Shown: positions 17,176 through 25,199 of the stretch, piece after piece | Layout of the letters: the number at the start of each line of letters is the position of its first letter | How positions within the stretch are numbered: the first letter of the stretch is position 1 | Assembly: GCF_049671645.1 (NCBI RefSeq) | Contig: NZ_JBATVG010000008.1 | Span: 62,001 to 126,000, forward strand | Direction of reading: 5' to 3' | Length of the DNA stretch: 64,000 nt | Source: Castellaniella sp049671645 | GTDB taxonomy: Bacteria > Pseudomonadota > Gammaproteobacteria > Burkholderiales > Burkholderiaceae_B | The notes under the pieces: model-generated | What the model saw: only the letters and a program-made list of their open reading frames with translations | Databases searched by the model: none | What the model was told of the DNA's origin: nothing | Position numbers and translations under genes: made by a program

Positions 17176-18798
17176 TCAGGCCACTTCGATTTCGACCAGA
17201 ACCGGCCGCTTCATGCCCAGGGACTTGCGCAACGCGGCCGGCAAGACCTCCGGATCCGAGACGCGCACCGCCTCGCAACCCAAGCCCCGGGCCAGCGCCG
17301 CAAAATCGATGTCCGGCAGATCGACGCCATGCAACGTATCCCGCTCGGTGAATCCATAGACGGGAGCGAACTCCCGCAGGGCGGCATAGCTGCGGTTCTT
17401 GAGGATCAGGAAGGTGATGGGCAGGCCCAGCTGCGCGGCGCTCCAGAGACCCTGGATCGAATACATGCTGGAACCATCCCCCAACACGCCGATGACCTTG
17501 CGGTCCGGCTTGGCCAAAGCCACTCCGACAGCGGCGGGCAGGCCGAATCCCAAACCGCCGCTGCACATCGTGTAGAAAGTTTCGGGCTGCAGGATCGGCA
17601 GATGGCGCTGCAGGACCGGACGCGCACTGGGCGCCTCCTCGACAATGATGGAATCCGGCGAACGGATAGCGGCCAGGGTCTGCAGCGCATAAGCCACCGA
17701 CATCAGGGGCGTGGGCTCGGCATGCGGCGCGGGCGGCCTCGCGGGCGGATCCTGCCGCGCAACCGGCTGCGCACGCGCCAGCAGATCGCGCACGCTTTGG
17801 CGCACGCTGCCCTGGACGGCGGTGCCGACCGGCGCCCAGGCCAGCGTGTTGGGATCGTCGACAATCTGCGCCAGGGCGCTGCCTGCCGGAATGTGAGGTC
17901 CCTCGCCTTCAATGTGGTAAGTAAAGGCCGCCGCCCCCAGGGCCAGGATGAAATCATGTCCGCCCAGCAGATCGACGATGCGTTCGCGGGCGGCCGGCAG
18001 GAAACCGGCGAACAGGCGGTGGTCTTCCGGAAAACCGTTGCGCCCCGACATGGGCGCCGTCCAGACGGCGGCGCGGTGGCGCTCGGCCAGCTCCACGACG
18101 TCGGCCCAGGCGCCATCCCGGTCGACCGCGGCCCCCAGCACGAAGGCGGGGCGCTGCGCGGCATCCAGTTGACGGCCGATCTGATCCAGCAGCAGCGGAT
18201 CCGGGCGCACCGAGCGGCTCACCCGGCGGGCGCGCACAGGCTCGCACAGGCGCCCCCAATCGTCGGCCGGCACCGACACCAGCACCGGGCCGCACGGCGG
18301 CTGCATGGCCATGTAATAGGCGCGCGCTATGGCCTGCGGCACATCTTCGGCGCGGGCAGGCTCGACGCTCCATTTCACGTAGGGCTTGGGCAGCTCGGTG
18401 GCCTGGCTGGAAAACAGAAAGGGATCGTAGGGCAGGATGGCCCGCGACTGCTGGCCGGCCGTGATCACCAGCGGCGTGCGATTCCTGTAGGCCGTGAAAA
18501 TGGCCCCCATGGCATGCCCCACCCCGACGGCGGAATGCAGATTGATGAAGGCCGCGTTGCGCGTGGCCTGGGCATAGCCATCGGCCATGCCGACAACGAC
18601 GGATTCCTGCAGGCCCAGCACGTAGCGGAAGTCTTCGGGGAAGTCGAGGAACAGCCCCAGCTCGGTGGAGCCCGGATTGCCGAAGAGCGTCGTCATGCCG
18701 AACTGCCGCAACAGGTCGGTGACCGCCTGGCGCACCGGCACCAGCGCGGTGTTCTGCCGAATCCTGGATACGCGTTCGATGAGCGCATCTGCTTGCAT
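17176..18798 (-). CDS. mdlC: Benzoylformate decarboxylase (ThDP enzyme)
   Basis: MdlC decarboxylates benzoylformate to benzaldehyde. The 540-residue protein aligns along its length with the Pseudomonas putida enzyme. Catalytic residues are kept with nearly equal spacing: Ser44 (FGNPGSTELG), Glu65 (LQESVVVG), His88 (INLHSAVGV) and His297 (FTYHIEG), matching S26, E47, H70 and H281. The ThDP/Mg motif is GDGSSMYSIQGLW. It has about 18 extra N-terminal residues. GGAGGA six bases before 18798 sets the start. It heads an operon with the dehydrogenase and TRAP genes and diverges from a LysR gene. No mandelate dehydrogenase or racemase is in the window. Confidence 0.9.
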   Translation of the reverse strand: MQADALIERVSRIRQNTALVPVRQAVTDLLRQFGMTTLFGNPGSTELGLFLDFPEDFRYVLGLQESVVVGMADGYAQATRNAAFINLHSAVGVGHAMGAIFTAYRNRTPLVITAGQQSRAILPYDPFLFSSQATELPKPYVKWSVEPARAEDVPQAIARAYYMAMQPPCGPVLVSVPADDWGRLCEPVRARRVSRSVRPDPLLLDQIGRQLDAAQRPAFVLGAAVDRDGAWADVVELAERHRAAVWTAPMSGRNGFPEDHRLFAGFLPAARERIVDLLGGHDFILALGAAAFTYHIEGEGPHIPAGSALAQIVDDPNTLAWAPVGTAVQGSVRQSVRDLLARAQPVARQDPPARPPAPHAEPTPLMSVAYALQTLAAIRSPDSIIVEEAPSARPVLQRHLPILQPETFYTMCSGGLGFGLPAAVGVALAKPDRKVIGVLGDGSSMYSIQGLWSAAQLGLPITFLILKNRSYAALREFAPVYGFTERDTLHGVDLPDIDFAALARGLGCEAVRVSDPEVLPAALRKSLGMKRPVLVEIEVA

Positions 18799-18922
18799 GT
18801 CGTCCTCCGGGTCTTTCAACCATCCGGGTGGCTCTGCGCCACCGCCATGTGAAGCCTGCCCGCGCGAGCGGCGGTCAAAGCATTGAAAGCATGATGAAAG
18901 CCGCCATGATATAAATCAATAA

Positions 18923-18944
18923 AATAACTTAGATATCGGTTATT
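18923..18944. promoter_or_regulatory. Candidate LysR operator between mdlC and its regulator
   Basis: AATAAC (18923-18928) is inverted as GTTATT (18939-18944) with a 10-base spacer that contains ATATCGG. It lies 6 bases before the LysR start in the divergent interval, the usual place for an autoregulatory LysR site. Confidence 0.55.
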
Positions 18945-18950
18945 AGATTC

Positions 18951-19853
18951 ATGAATATTAAAAACCTGGACCTGAATCTGCTGCGCCTGTTCGACGCGGT
19001 GTACAGCGTCGGCAGCGTCAGCCAGGCGGCCGCTCTGCTGGACCTGACGCAGCCCGCCGTCAGCCAGGGGCTGACGCGCCTGCGCAACCTGCTCGGGGAC
19101 CCCCTGTTCGTCCGCGCGGCCGGCGGGGTGGCGCCGACGCCCAGGGCGCAACGCATGGCGCAGCCCATCCACGACGCCCTGCAGGCGCTGGAAAGCGCCG
19201 CGCTGGACTCGGCGCCCTTCGCTCCCCTGCTGTCCGACCGGCGCTTTCGCCTGCACATGACCGACATCGGAGAGGGGCAGTTCCTGCCCCGCCTGGCGCA
19301 GGCGATGCGCCTGAGAGCCCCGCACACCCGCATCGAAACCATGCGCCTGACCATGCCGGAACTGGCGCCCGCCCTGGACCAGGGCCGCATCGACCTGGCC
19401 TTCGGCTTCCTGCCGGGGCTGCAGGGCATGCAATCGGCGGTGATGTTCCAGGACCGCTATATCATCCTGATGCGCCAGCATCACCCCTTCACCCTGGCGC
19501 GCCGCCCCGCGCCGATTCCTCTGGACGACATCCGGGCGCTGGAATTCATCGCCGTGCGCACCCATGCCTATACCCATACCGCGCTGGAAGCCCTGCACAT
19601 GCAGGACCGCATCCGTCTGACGACGGAACATTTCATGGCCCTGCCCACCGTCATCGACAGCAGCGACCTGGCCGTGATCATCCCGCTCAACATCGCCCGC
19701 TCATTCGCCCCGGCCAAACGCTACGCGATGGTCGAGGCGGACTTCCCGCTGCGCGACTTCAACGTCGGCCTCCATTGGAGCCGCCGGCAGGATGGCGACC
19801 CCGCCCACCGCTGGCTGCGCAGCCTGGTCCTGGAGCTCTACCAGGAGGCCTGA
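18951..19853 (+). CDS. LysR-family regulator, divergent from mdlC
   Basis: A 300-residue LysR-type regulator. The N-terminal winged helix is clear (LLRLFDAVYSVGSVSQAAAL followed by LTQPAVSQGLTRLRNLLGDPLF), with a periplasmic-binding-like effector domain from about residue 90. The opening LDLNLLRLFDAV places it with the NodD/NahR branch. Its divergent position makes control of the mdlC operon likely, with benzoylformate or a related acid as inducer (inference). Its last 95 bases overlap, on the other strand, the 3' end of the LivF-hemerythrin gene. Confidence 0.88.
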   Translation: MNIKNLDLNLLRLFDAVYSVGSVSQAAALLDLTQPAVSQGLTRLRNLLGDPLFVRAAGGVAPTPRAQRMAQPIHDALQALESAALDSAPFAPLLSDRRFRLHMTDIGEGQFLPRLAQAMRLRAPHTRIETMRLTMPELAPALDQGRIDLAFGFLPGLQGMQSAVMFQDRYIILMRQHHPFTLARRPAPIPLDDIRALEFIAVRTHAYTHTALEALHMQDRIRLTTEHFMALPTVIDSSDLAVIIPLNIARSFAPAKRYAMVEADFPLRDFNVGLHWSRRQDGDPAHRWLRSLVLELYQEA

Positions 19854-21222
19854 GACTGCGACGGCCAGGAATGGGCCGGGCTCGATCCCCGCCCGAGGCC
19901 GGCCCGCCGACGCCGATCGGGGCCGGAGCCAGGTTGGCGATGCGCTTGAACAGTTCGGCATAGCGATTTCCCTGGCCGGACCAGGGATCGCCGTTGCGTG
20001 CGAAATCCGCATTGATGTCCCGCCATTCCTCGGCGCTGAACAGGCGTCGGGCCGCCGGCAGGATGTGGGATTCCTCGGTGTTCAAGTGGACCCATTCATG
20101 GGCGATGTAGGTGCGCGCCGCATCCCGGAACCCCTGGAACGCATCGGCGCCCCCCTGGAGGTAGGCCACCAGGGCCCGGTCCAGACGGCTGGTGGCCGGG
20201 ATGCTGTCGCGGTGCTCGGCCTCCAGCTGATCCAGTTGCGCATCGAGTTCGTGCGTCTTGGCGCGCAACAGGGCGAAAATCCGGTCTTCCTTGGGGTGAT
20301 GCAGCTTGTCGGGCATCTCCACGATATATTCGACCAGGCTGGCGAGCAGTTTGAAATCGGGCTGCAGATGGCCCGACTCGATGCCCGCCAGAATATGCGA
20401 CAAGGCGTTCAGGATCGCAGCGATGGCCCGATGCTCCTCGCGAATCGCCTCGATGGCCGGGATCGATGCCGACTCCGGAGACGCCGCCCCGGCGTCGGAC
20501 AGCGCCGATTCCTGTTCGGTCGAACCCGCCCCCAGCCAGCGGTCCAGCATGGCGCCATCCCGCAGCAGCGTGCCGCTGTCGCCGGCGTACACGACCTTGC
20601 CGCGCTCCAGGATGAGGGCCTGGCGCGTGATCGGCAGGATCTGCCGCGCATGCTGTTCGACCAGGATGACGGCCATGCGCCCTTCCGTGACCATGCGGTC
20701 GATGATGTGCAGCAATTCCTGCGCAATCAAAGGCGCCAGGCCTTCCAGGGGTTCGTCCAGCAACAGTACTTTGGGATTGAGCATCAGCGCCCGGCCCATG
20801 GCCAGCATCTGCTGTTCCCCCCCCGAGAGCTGGTTGCCCAGATTGGCGCGGCGCTCGCGCAGGCGCGGAAACAGGTCGTAGACGCGATCCAGCGTCCACT
20901 CCCCCGGCCGGGCGACGACGGTGAGGTTCTCTTCGACCGTCAGCGACTTGAAGATGTCGCGTTCCTGAGGCACCCAGCCCAGGCCCGCCCGCGCTCGCAG
21001 ATGACTGGGCACCCGGGCGATGTCGCGGTCCTCGAAGAAGATCCGGCCCTTGCGCAGGCGGGTCACGCCCATCAGGGTGGCCAGCAGCGTGGTCTTGCCC
21101 ATGCCGTTGCGTCCCAGCAAGGCCAGGCTGTCGCCCGCCGCCAGGGAAAAGGACAAGTCCTCCAGAATGATGGCGTCGCCATACCCGGCCCAGATGTTTT
21201 CCATGCGTAGAAGTTCAGCCAT
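19759..21222 (-). CDS. livF: LivF-type ABC ATPase fused to a hemerythrin HHE domain
   Basis: A 487-residue fusion. Residues 1-235 are a complete LivF ATPase: Walker A GRNGMGKTT (37-45), signature LSGGEQ (132-137), Walker B VLLLDEP (152-158), H-loop His191. A Ser/Ala/Glu linker (about 236-254) leads to a hemerythrin HHE domain (about 255-435) with the iron-ligand pattern intact: His264, His308/His309 with Glu312, His337, His375, His379 with Glu383, and His386. A Gly/Arg/Pro-rich tail (about 437-487) overlaps the convergent LysR gene. No internal start codon with a ribosome-binding site is visible in the linker. It is the last gene of the pmd-liv operon. Plain LivF proteins are about 235 residues. 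Confidence 0.88.
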   Translation of the reverse strand: MAELLRMENIWAGYGDAIILEDLSFSLAAGDSLALLGRNGMGKTTLLATLMGVTRLRKGRIFFEDRDIARVPSHLRARAGLGWVPQERDIFKSLTVEENLTVVARPGEWTLDRVYDLFPRLRERRANLGNQLSGGEQQMLAMGRALMLNPKVLLLDEPLEGLAPLIAQELLHIIDRMVTEGRMAVILVEQHARQILPITRQALILERGKVVYAGDSGTLLRDGAMLDRWLGAGSTEQESALSDAGAASPESASIPAIEAIREEHRAIAAILNALSHILAGIESGHLQPDFKLLASLVEYIVEMPDKLHHPKEDRIFALLRAKTHELDAQLDQLEAEHRDSIPATSRLDRALVAYLQGGADAFQGFRDAARTYIAHEWVHLNTEESHILPAARRLFSAEEWRDINADFARNGDPWSGQGNRYAELFKRIANLAPAPIGVGGPASGGDRARPIPGRRSLRPPGRAPGPGCAASGGRGRHPAGGSNGGRR

Positions 21223-21964
21223 GGGACTCTCCGAGATAGACTTCCTTGACCTTGGGATGGTGGGCGATGACATCGGGGGTGTCTTCCAGCAGCAGCGCCC
21301 CGGACACCAGCACCGAAATCCGCTCGGCGAAGCGGAAGACCAGATTCATGTCGTGTTCAATCAGCAGGATCGTGACGTCGCGCGGCAGTTGCGCGATGGT
21401 ATCGAACAACTCGCGGGATTCGCCTGTGGGAACGCCTGCGGCCGGCTCGTCCAGCAGCAGGACCTTGGGGCGCAGCGCCAGCGCCAGGGCGATCTCGATC
21501 AGTCGCTGACGGCCATAGGCCAGGTCGCGCGTGATTTCGTACGCGTCGGGCAGCAGCTTGAGCTGATCCAGGATCTCGGCCGCCTCGTCGAGCACCTCGG
21601 GATGGGCCGCCAGAGGCTTCCACCACCGGGTGCCCAGGCCCTGGCGTTCGCTGACGGCCAGCGCCACGGATTCCAGCACCGTCATGCCCATGAAGAGCTG
21701 ATTGATCTGGAACGTGCGCACCAGCCCCTGGCGGCAGCGCTCGTGCTGCGCCATGCGGGTGACGTCCCGTCCCATCAGGCTGACCTGCCCGGAGGTGGGC
21801 TCCAGGTAGCCGGTCAGCAGATTGATCAGAGTGGTCTTGCCCGCCCCGTTGGGGCCGATCAGGGCATGGCGAGCCCCCGCGGGGATCGCCAGATTCACCT
21901 GGTCGGTCGCGACGAAGCCGCCAAAGCGTCGGACCAGGTCGTGGGTTTGCAGAACCGCGTTCAT
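21215..21964 (-). CDS. livG: ABC transporter ATP-binding protein LivG
   Basis: A 249-residue ATPase of the branched-chain amino-acid/aromatic-acid uptake family. It has Walker A GPNGAGKTT, the LivG-type signature LAYGRQRLIEIALAL, Walker B VLLLDEPAAGV and H-loop LIEHDMNLVF. Typical LivG features include RTFQINQLFMGMTVLESV. The start at 21964 overlaps the livM stop by 4 bases (ATGA) and its own stop overlaps livF by 8 bases, so translation is coupled throughout. Confidence 0.93.
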   Translation of the reverse strand: MNAVLQTHDLVRRFGGFVATDQVNLAIPAGARHALIGPNGAGKTTLINLLTGYLEPTSGQVSLMGRDVTRMAQHERCRQGLVRTFQINQLFMGMTVLESVALAVSERQGLGTRWWKPLAAHPEVLDEAAEILDQLKLLPDAYEITRDLAYGRQRLIEIALALALRPKVLLLDEPAAGVPTGESRELFDTIAQLPRDVTILLIEHDMNLVFRFAERISVLVSGALLLEDTPDVIAHHPKVKEVYLGESHG

Positions 21965-23013
21965 GAAGAGGACTCCGTGCGGGCAGTGGCCTGGGCCCTG
22001 TGGCGGGCGGATCGTATCCATTGCTGCGCCGTGCCCAGGATGCCGCCGCGCGCGAACAGCACGACCAGCACCAGGATCAGGCCCAGCCAGAACTGCCAGT
22101 ACTGCGGGTTCATGTCGGACAGGAAATAATTGATCATGACGAAGACCACGGCCCCGATCAGGCCGCCATACAGGTGCCCGGCGCCGCCCAGGATCAGGAT
22201 CAGCAGCAGGTCGGCAGAGCGCTGGAAGCTGAGCACGTCCAGGGACACGAACTGGTTGGTCTGGGCCAGCAAGGCGCCCGCCACGCCGGCATAAGCCGCG
22301 CCGATGGTGTAGATCTTCACCAGGCGGCTATTGACCGGCACGCCCAGCGCAGGCATGCGCAGCACGTTCATGTGGATGCCGCGCAGGCTTTGCCCAAAGG
22401 GCGAATACACCAGGCGGCGCGCCAGCCAGAACAGGACGAACAGCACGATCACCGAATAGATGAAGCCCACCCGGCCGAACATATCGAAATCGAACACCCC
22501 CAGGATGGGCTTGATCTCGACGCCCGGCATGCCGTCGACGCCGCCCGTGATGCTGGTGAATTTATTGGCCAGTTCATAGAGCATCAGCGCCACACCCAGC
22601 GTAACCATCAAGCGCGACAGATCGCTGCCGCGCAGCAACAGAAAGCTGCTGAGGAAGCCCACCACGCCGGCGAAGAACGCCGCCAGCACCAGCCCCAGCA
22701 AGGGATCTCCGAGACCGTGGGATCCCAGCAGCCCCACGGTATAGGCGCCAACGCCGAAAAAGGCGGCATGGCCCAGGGAAATCACCCCGGCATAGCCGAA
22801 GATCAGGTCCAGCGACAGCGCGAACAGGCCCGTGATGGCAATCTGGCTGAGCAGCAGATAATTGCCCGGGAAGGCGAAGTACGCCAGGACCGGCAGGCAC
22901 CAGAACAGGTATTCCAGGGGTTTCCAGCGCGCCGTGCGGCGGTAGGCGGACAGCATTTCTGCCCGCTGCGCCCCCCGGTCGGCGGCCGCCCCGGATAGGA
23001 AAGAAGTCGTCAT
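21961..23013 (-). CDS. livM: ABC transporter permease LivM
   Basis: A 350-residue inner-membrane permease with about nine helices and the LivM signature DLIFGYAGVISLGHAAFFGVG, plus the conserved cytoplasmic loop YSPFGQSLRGIHMNVLRMPALGV. With LivH it forms the channel of the uptake system. It begins 9 bases after livH and overlaps livG by 4 bases. The substrate is most likely an aromatic acid, from the operon context. Confidence 0.92.
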   Translation of the reverse strand: MTTSFLSGAAADRGAQRAEMLSAYRRTARWKPLEYLFWCLPVLAYFAFPGNYLLLSQIAITGLFALSLDLIFGYAGVISLGHAAFFGVGAYTVGLLGSHGLGDPLLGLVLAAFFAGVVGFLSSFLLLRGSDLSRLMVTLGVALMLYELANKFTSITGGVDGMPGVEIKPILGVFDFDMFGRVGFIYSVIVLFVLFWLARRLVYSPFGQSLRGIHMNVLRMPALGVPVNSRLVKIYTIGAAYAGVAGALLAQTNQFVSLDVLSFQRSADLLLILILGGAGHLYGGLIGAVVFVMINYFLSDMNPQYWQFWLGLILVLVVLFARGGILGTAQQWIRSARHRAQATARTESSS

Positions 23014-23022
23014 CTCGGCATC

Positions 23023-23880
23023 CTATTTGTGAGAGCGGCCAAACAGGCCATGCGGACGGTAGATCAGCGTCACCACCATGACGGCGTAGATGATGAAGGC
23101 GCCTATCTGGGGGATATAGTATTTTCCGGCCACGTCGGCCACCCCCAGCAGGATCGCGGCGTACAGGGACCCGAGAATATTGCCGCTGCCGCCCACCGAC
23201 ACCACGATCAGGAAATACACCAGATACTTGACCGGGAATTCCGGGTCCAGACCTAGCATTTCCACCCCCAGGGCGCCGCCCAGGCCCGCCAGGGCCGAGC
23301 CCAGCGCGAAGGTCAGGCTGAAGACTCGGTTGACGTCCACACCCAGGCCGCGCGCCACGCGTTGGTTGTCGACGGCCGCGCGCAAGCGGGCGCCGAAAGA
23401 GGTGCGGATCACGGACCACTGCAGCAACACCGCCACCAGCAGTCCGGCGATGACCAGAAACAGGCGATAGACGCCCACGTCCAGCCCGGGCATGACATGG
23501 AGCTGCCCGGACAGGAATTCAGGCAGGTGCAGGGGCTGCTGCTGGGCGCCGAAGAAATAGTGCGCCGCCGCGACCGCCATGAACACCAGACCGATGGAAA
23601 ACAGCACCTGATCCAGATCGGAGGCGGCATACAGGCGCCGATACAGCAGACGCTCCAGAATGACGCCGACGATGGCCGGCACGATGGCGGCCACCGGCAG
23701 GGTCGCCAGGAACGGCACCCCGTAATTGTTGAGCAGAATCACACAGGCGTAGCCGCCCAGCATGGCAAAAGCGCCATGGGCCAGATTGACGAAATTCATC
23801 AGGCCCAGGGTCACGGACAACCCGACGCTGATCAGGAACAACAGCATGCCGTAGGCAACGCCATCGAATAATATAGTCAT
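23023..23880 (-). CDS. livH: ABC transporter permease LivH
   Basis: A 285-residue permease with about eight helices. LivH markers are the N-terminal GVAYGMLLFLISVGLSVTLG followed by MNFVNLAHGAFAMLGGY, and the coupling loop RTSFGARLRAAVDNQRVARGLG. The gene follows livK after a 107-base gap with two hairpins. It pairs with LivM. Confidence 0.92.
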   Translation of the reverse strand: MTILFDGVAYGMLLFLISVGLSVTLGLMNFVNLAHGAFAMLGGYACVILLNNYGVPFLATLPVAAIVPAIVGVILERLLYRRLYAASDLDQVLFSIGLVFMAVAAAHYFFGAQQQPLHLPEFLSGQLHVMPGLDVGVYRLFLVIAGLLVAVLLQWSVIRTSFGARLRAAVDNQRVARGLGVDVNRVFSLTFALGSALAGLGGALGVEMLGLDPEFPVKYLVYFLIVVSVGGSGNILGSLYAAILLGVADVAGKYYIPQIGAFIIYAVMVVTLIYRPHGLFGRSHK

Positions 23881-23903
23881 GATTCATCCTGGAGGGTAAG
23901 ACA

Positions 23904-23979
23904 GGCGGTGCCCCATCGGGGCGCCGCCTCCACAGGAATCCGGACGGCGGCGGGGCATCGGATGATGACCACCGCCGCC
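23904..23979. repeat. Tandem hairpins in the livK-livH gap
   Basis: The first stem pairs GGCGGTGCCCC (23904-23914) with 23918-23928, with one mismatch and an ATC loop. The second pairs GGCGGCGG (23946-23953) with CCGCCGCC (23972-23979). There is no T-tract. Such structures after a binding-protein gene often protect its mRNA and give excess binding protein over permease. Confidence 0.55.
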
Positions 23980-23987
23980 CGCACGGA

Positions 23988-25163
23988 TCAGCCCTGTTTA
24001 CCGGGGTCCTTCACGGCCTTGATGGTGTCGAATTCCACGTTCTGCAACACGCCGTCGACCTTTTCAACCTTGCGGATGTAGACGTTCTGGATGATGTCGC
24101 GCGTTTGCGGATCGATTTCCACCGGGCCGCGCGGGCTTTCCCATTTCATGCCCTTGACGGCATCCATGAAGGCCGCCGCGCTGGCGTCGCCCTTGGTCTT
24201 TTCCAGGGCGGCATAGATCAAATGCATGCCGTCATAGCCGGCCACCGACACGAAGTTCGGGCGATCGTTGGGGTAGGCCTTGTGGTAGGCCGCCACGTAG
24301 GCCTTGTTTTCCGGCGAATCGTGGACTGCGGAGTAGTGGAAGGACGTGATCATGCCGATGGCGGCGTCGCCCATGGCGTTCAGCACGTCCTCGTCGGTCA
24401 CGTCACCCGTGGCCAGCTCCTTGATGCCAGCCTGGTCCAGGCCGCGTTCCTTGAAGCCTTTGGCCAGGGCCACGCCTTGTTCGCCGTTGGGCACGAACAG
24501 GAACACCGCATCGGGCTTGGCGTCCTTGATGCGCTGCAGATACGGCGCGTAGTCGGGCGTGGCGACCGGCGTGCGGACTTCGCCGATGATCTTGCCGCCC
24601 AGTTCGGTGAAGGTCTTCTGGAACTGCTTTTCGGCGTCATGCCCGGGGCCGTAATCGGCGACCAGGGTATAGACCGAACGGATGCCGTTGGCGTACGCCC
24701 ACTGCGCCATCGGAGCCGTGTCCTGCGGCAAGGTCATGGACACCCGGACGATGTTGGGGGACTTTTCGGTGATCGACGAGGTTGCGGCGTTCAGCACGAC
24801 CATCGGGACCTTGGCCTCGGTGGCCAGCGGCGCGACGGAAAAGGCGTTCGGCGTCAGGGTGAAGCCCGCCAGAATGTCGACCTTGTCCTTGATCAGCAAT
24901 TCCTGGGCCTGGCGCTTGGCCACAGCGGGAGAGATGCCGGTGTCGTCCTTGATGATGATCTTGACCTTGCGGCCGGCCACTTCGTCGCCATGCTGGGCCA
25001 TGTACAGATCGACGCCATGCTGGATCTGTTTGCCGTGAGCGGCAAACGGCCCCGACATCGGCATGACGATGCCGATCTTCAGGTCCTTGGCCTGGGCAGG
25101 CGTGAACGCAGCGGCCGTGCTGAAGGCCAGCGCCATCGCCCCGAGGGTCTTGATGAGTTTCAT
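23988..25163 (-). CDS. livK: LivK-type periplasmic binding protein, presumably for aromatic acids
   Basis: A 391-residue exported solute-binding protein (signal peptide about 1-25, LGAMALAFSTAAAFTPAQA). The type I periplasmic binding fold opens with KIGIVMPMSGPFAAHGKQI and includes VMPMSGPF and VADYGPGHDAEKQF. It belongs to the branched-chain amino-acid binding family, whose members often bind hydroxybenzoates and other aromatic acids. It lies 36 bases after pmdC, so protocatechuate or a close precursor is the likely ligand (inference). A close paralogue is encoded at 34402-35571. Confidence 0.88.
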   Translation of the reverse strand: MKLIKTLGAMALAFSTAAAFTPAQAKDLKIGIVMPMSGPFAAHGKQIQHGVDLYMAQHGDEVAGRKVKIIIKDDTGISPAVAKRQAQELLIKDKVDILAGFTLTPNAFSVAPLATEAKVPMVVLNAATSSITEKSPNIVRVSMTLPQDTAPMAQWAYANGIRSVYTLVADYGPGHDAEKQFQKTFTELGGKIIGEVRTPVATPDYAPYLQRIKDAKPDAVFLFVPNGEQGVALAKGFKERGLDQAGIKELATGDVTDEDVLNAMGDAAIGMITSFHYSAVHDSPENKAYVAAYHKAYPNDRPNFVSVAGYDGMHLIYAALEKTKGDASAAAFMDAVKGMKWESPRGPVEIDPQTRDIIQNVYIRKVEKVDGVLQNVEFDTIKAVKDPGKQG

Positions 25164-25199
25164 GGTCTCTCTCCTGGAAAAATAATAAAAACCAGCTTT

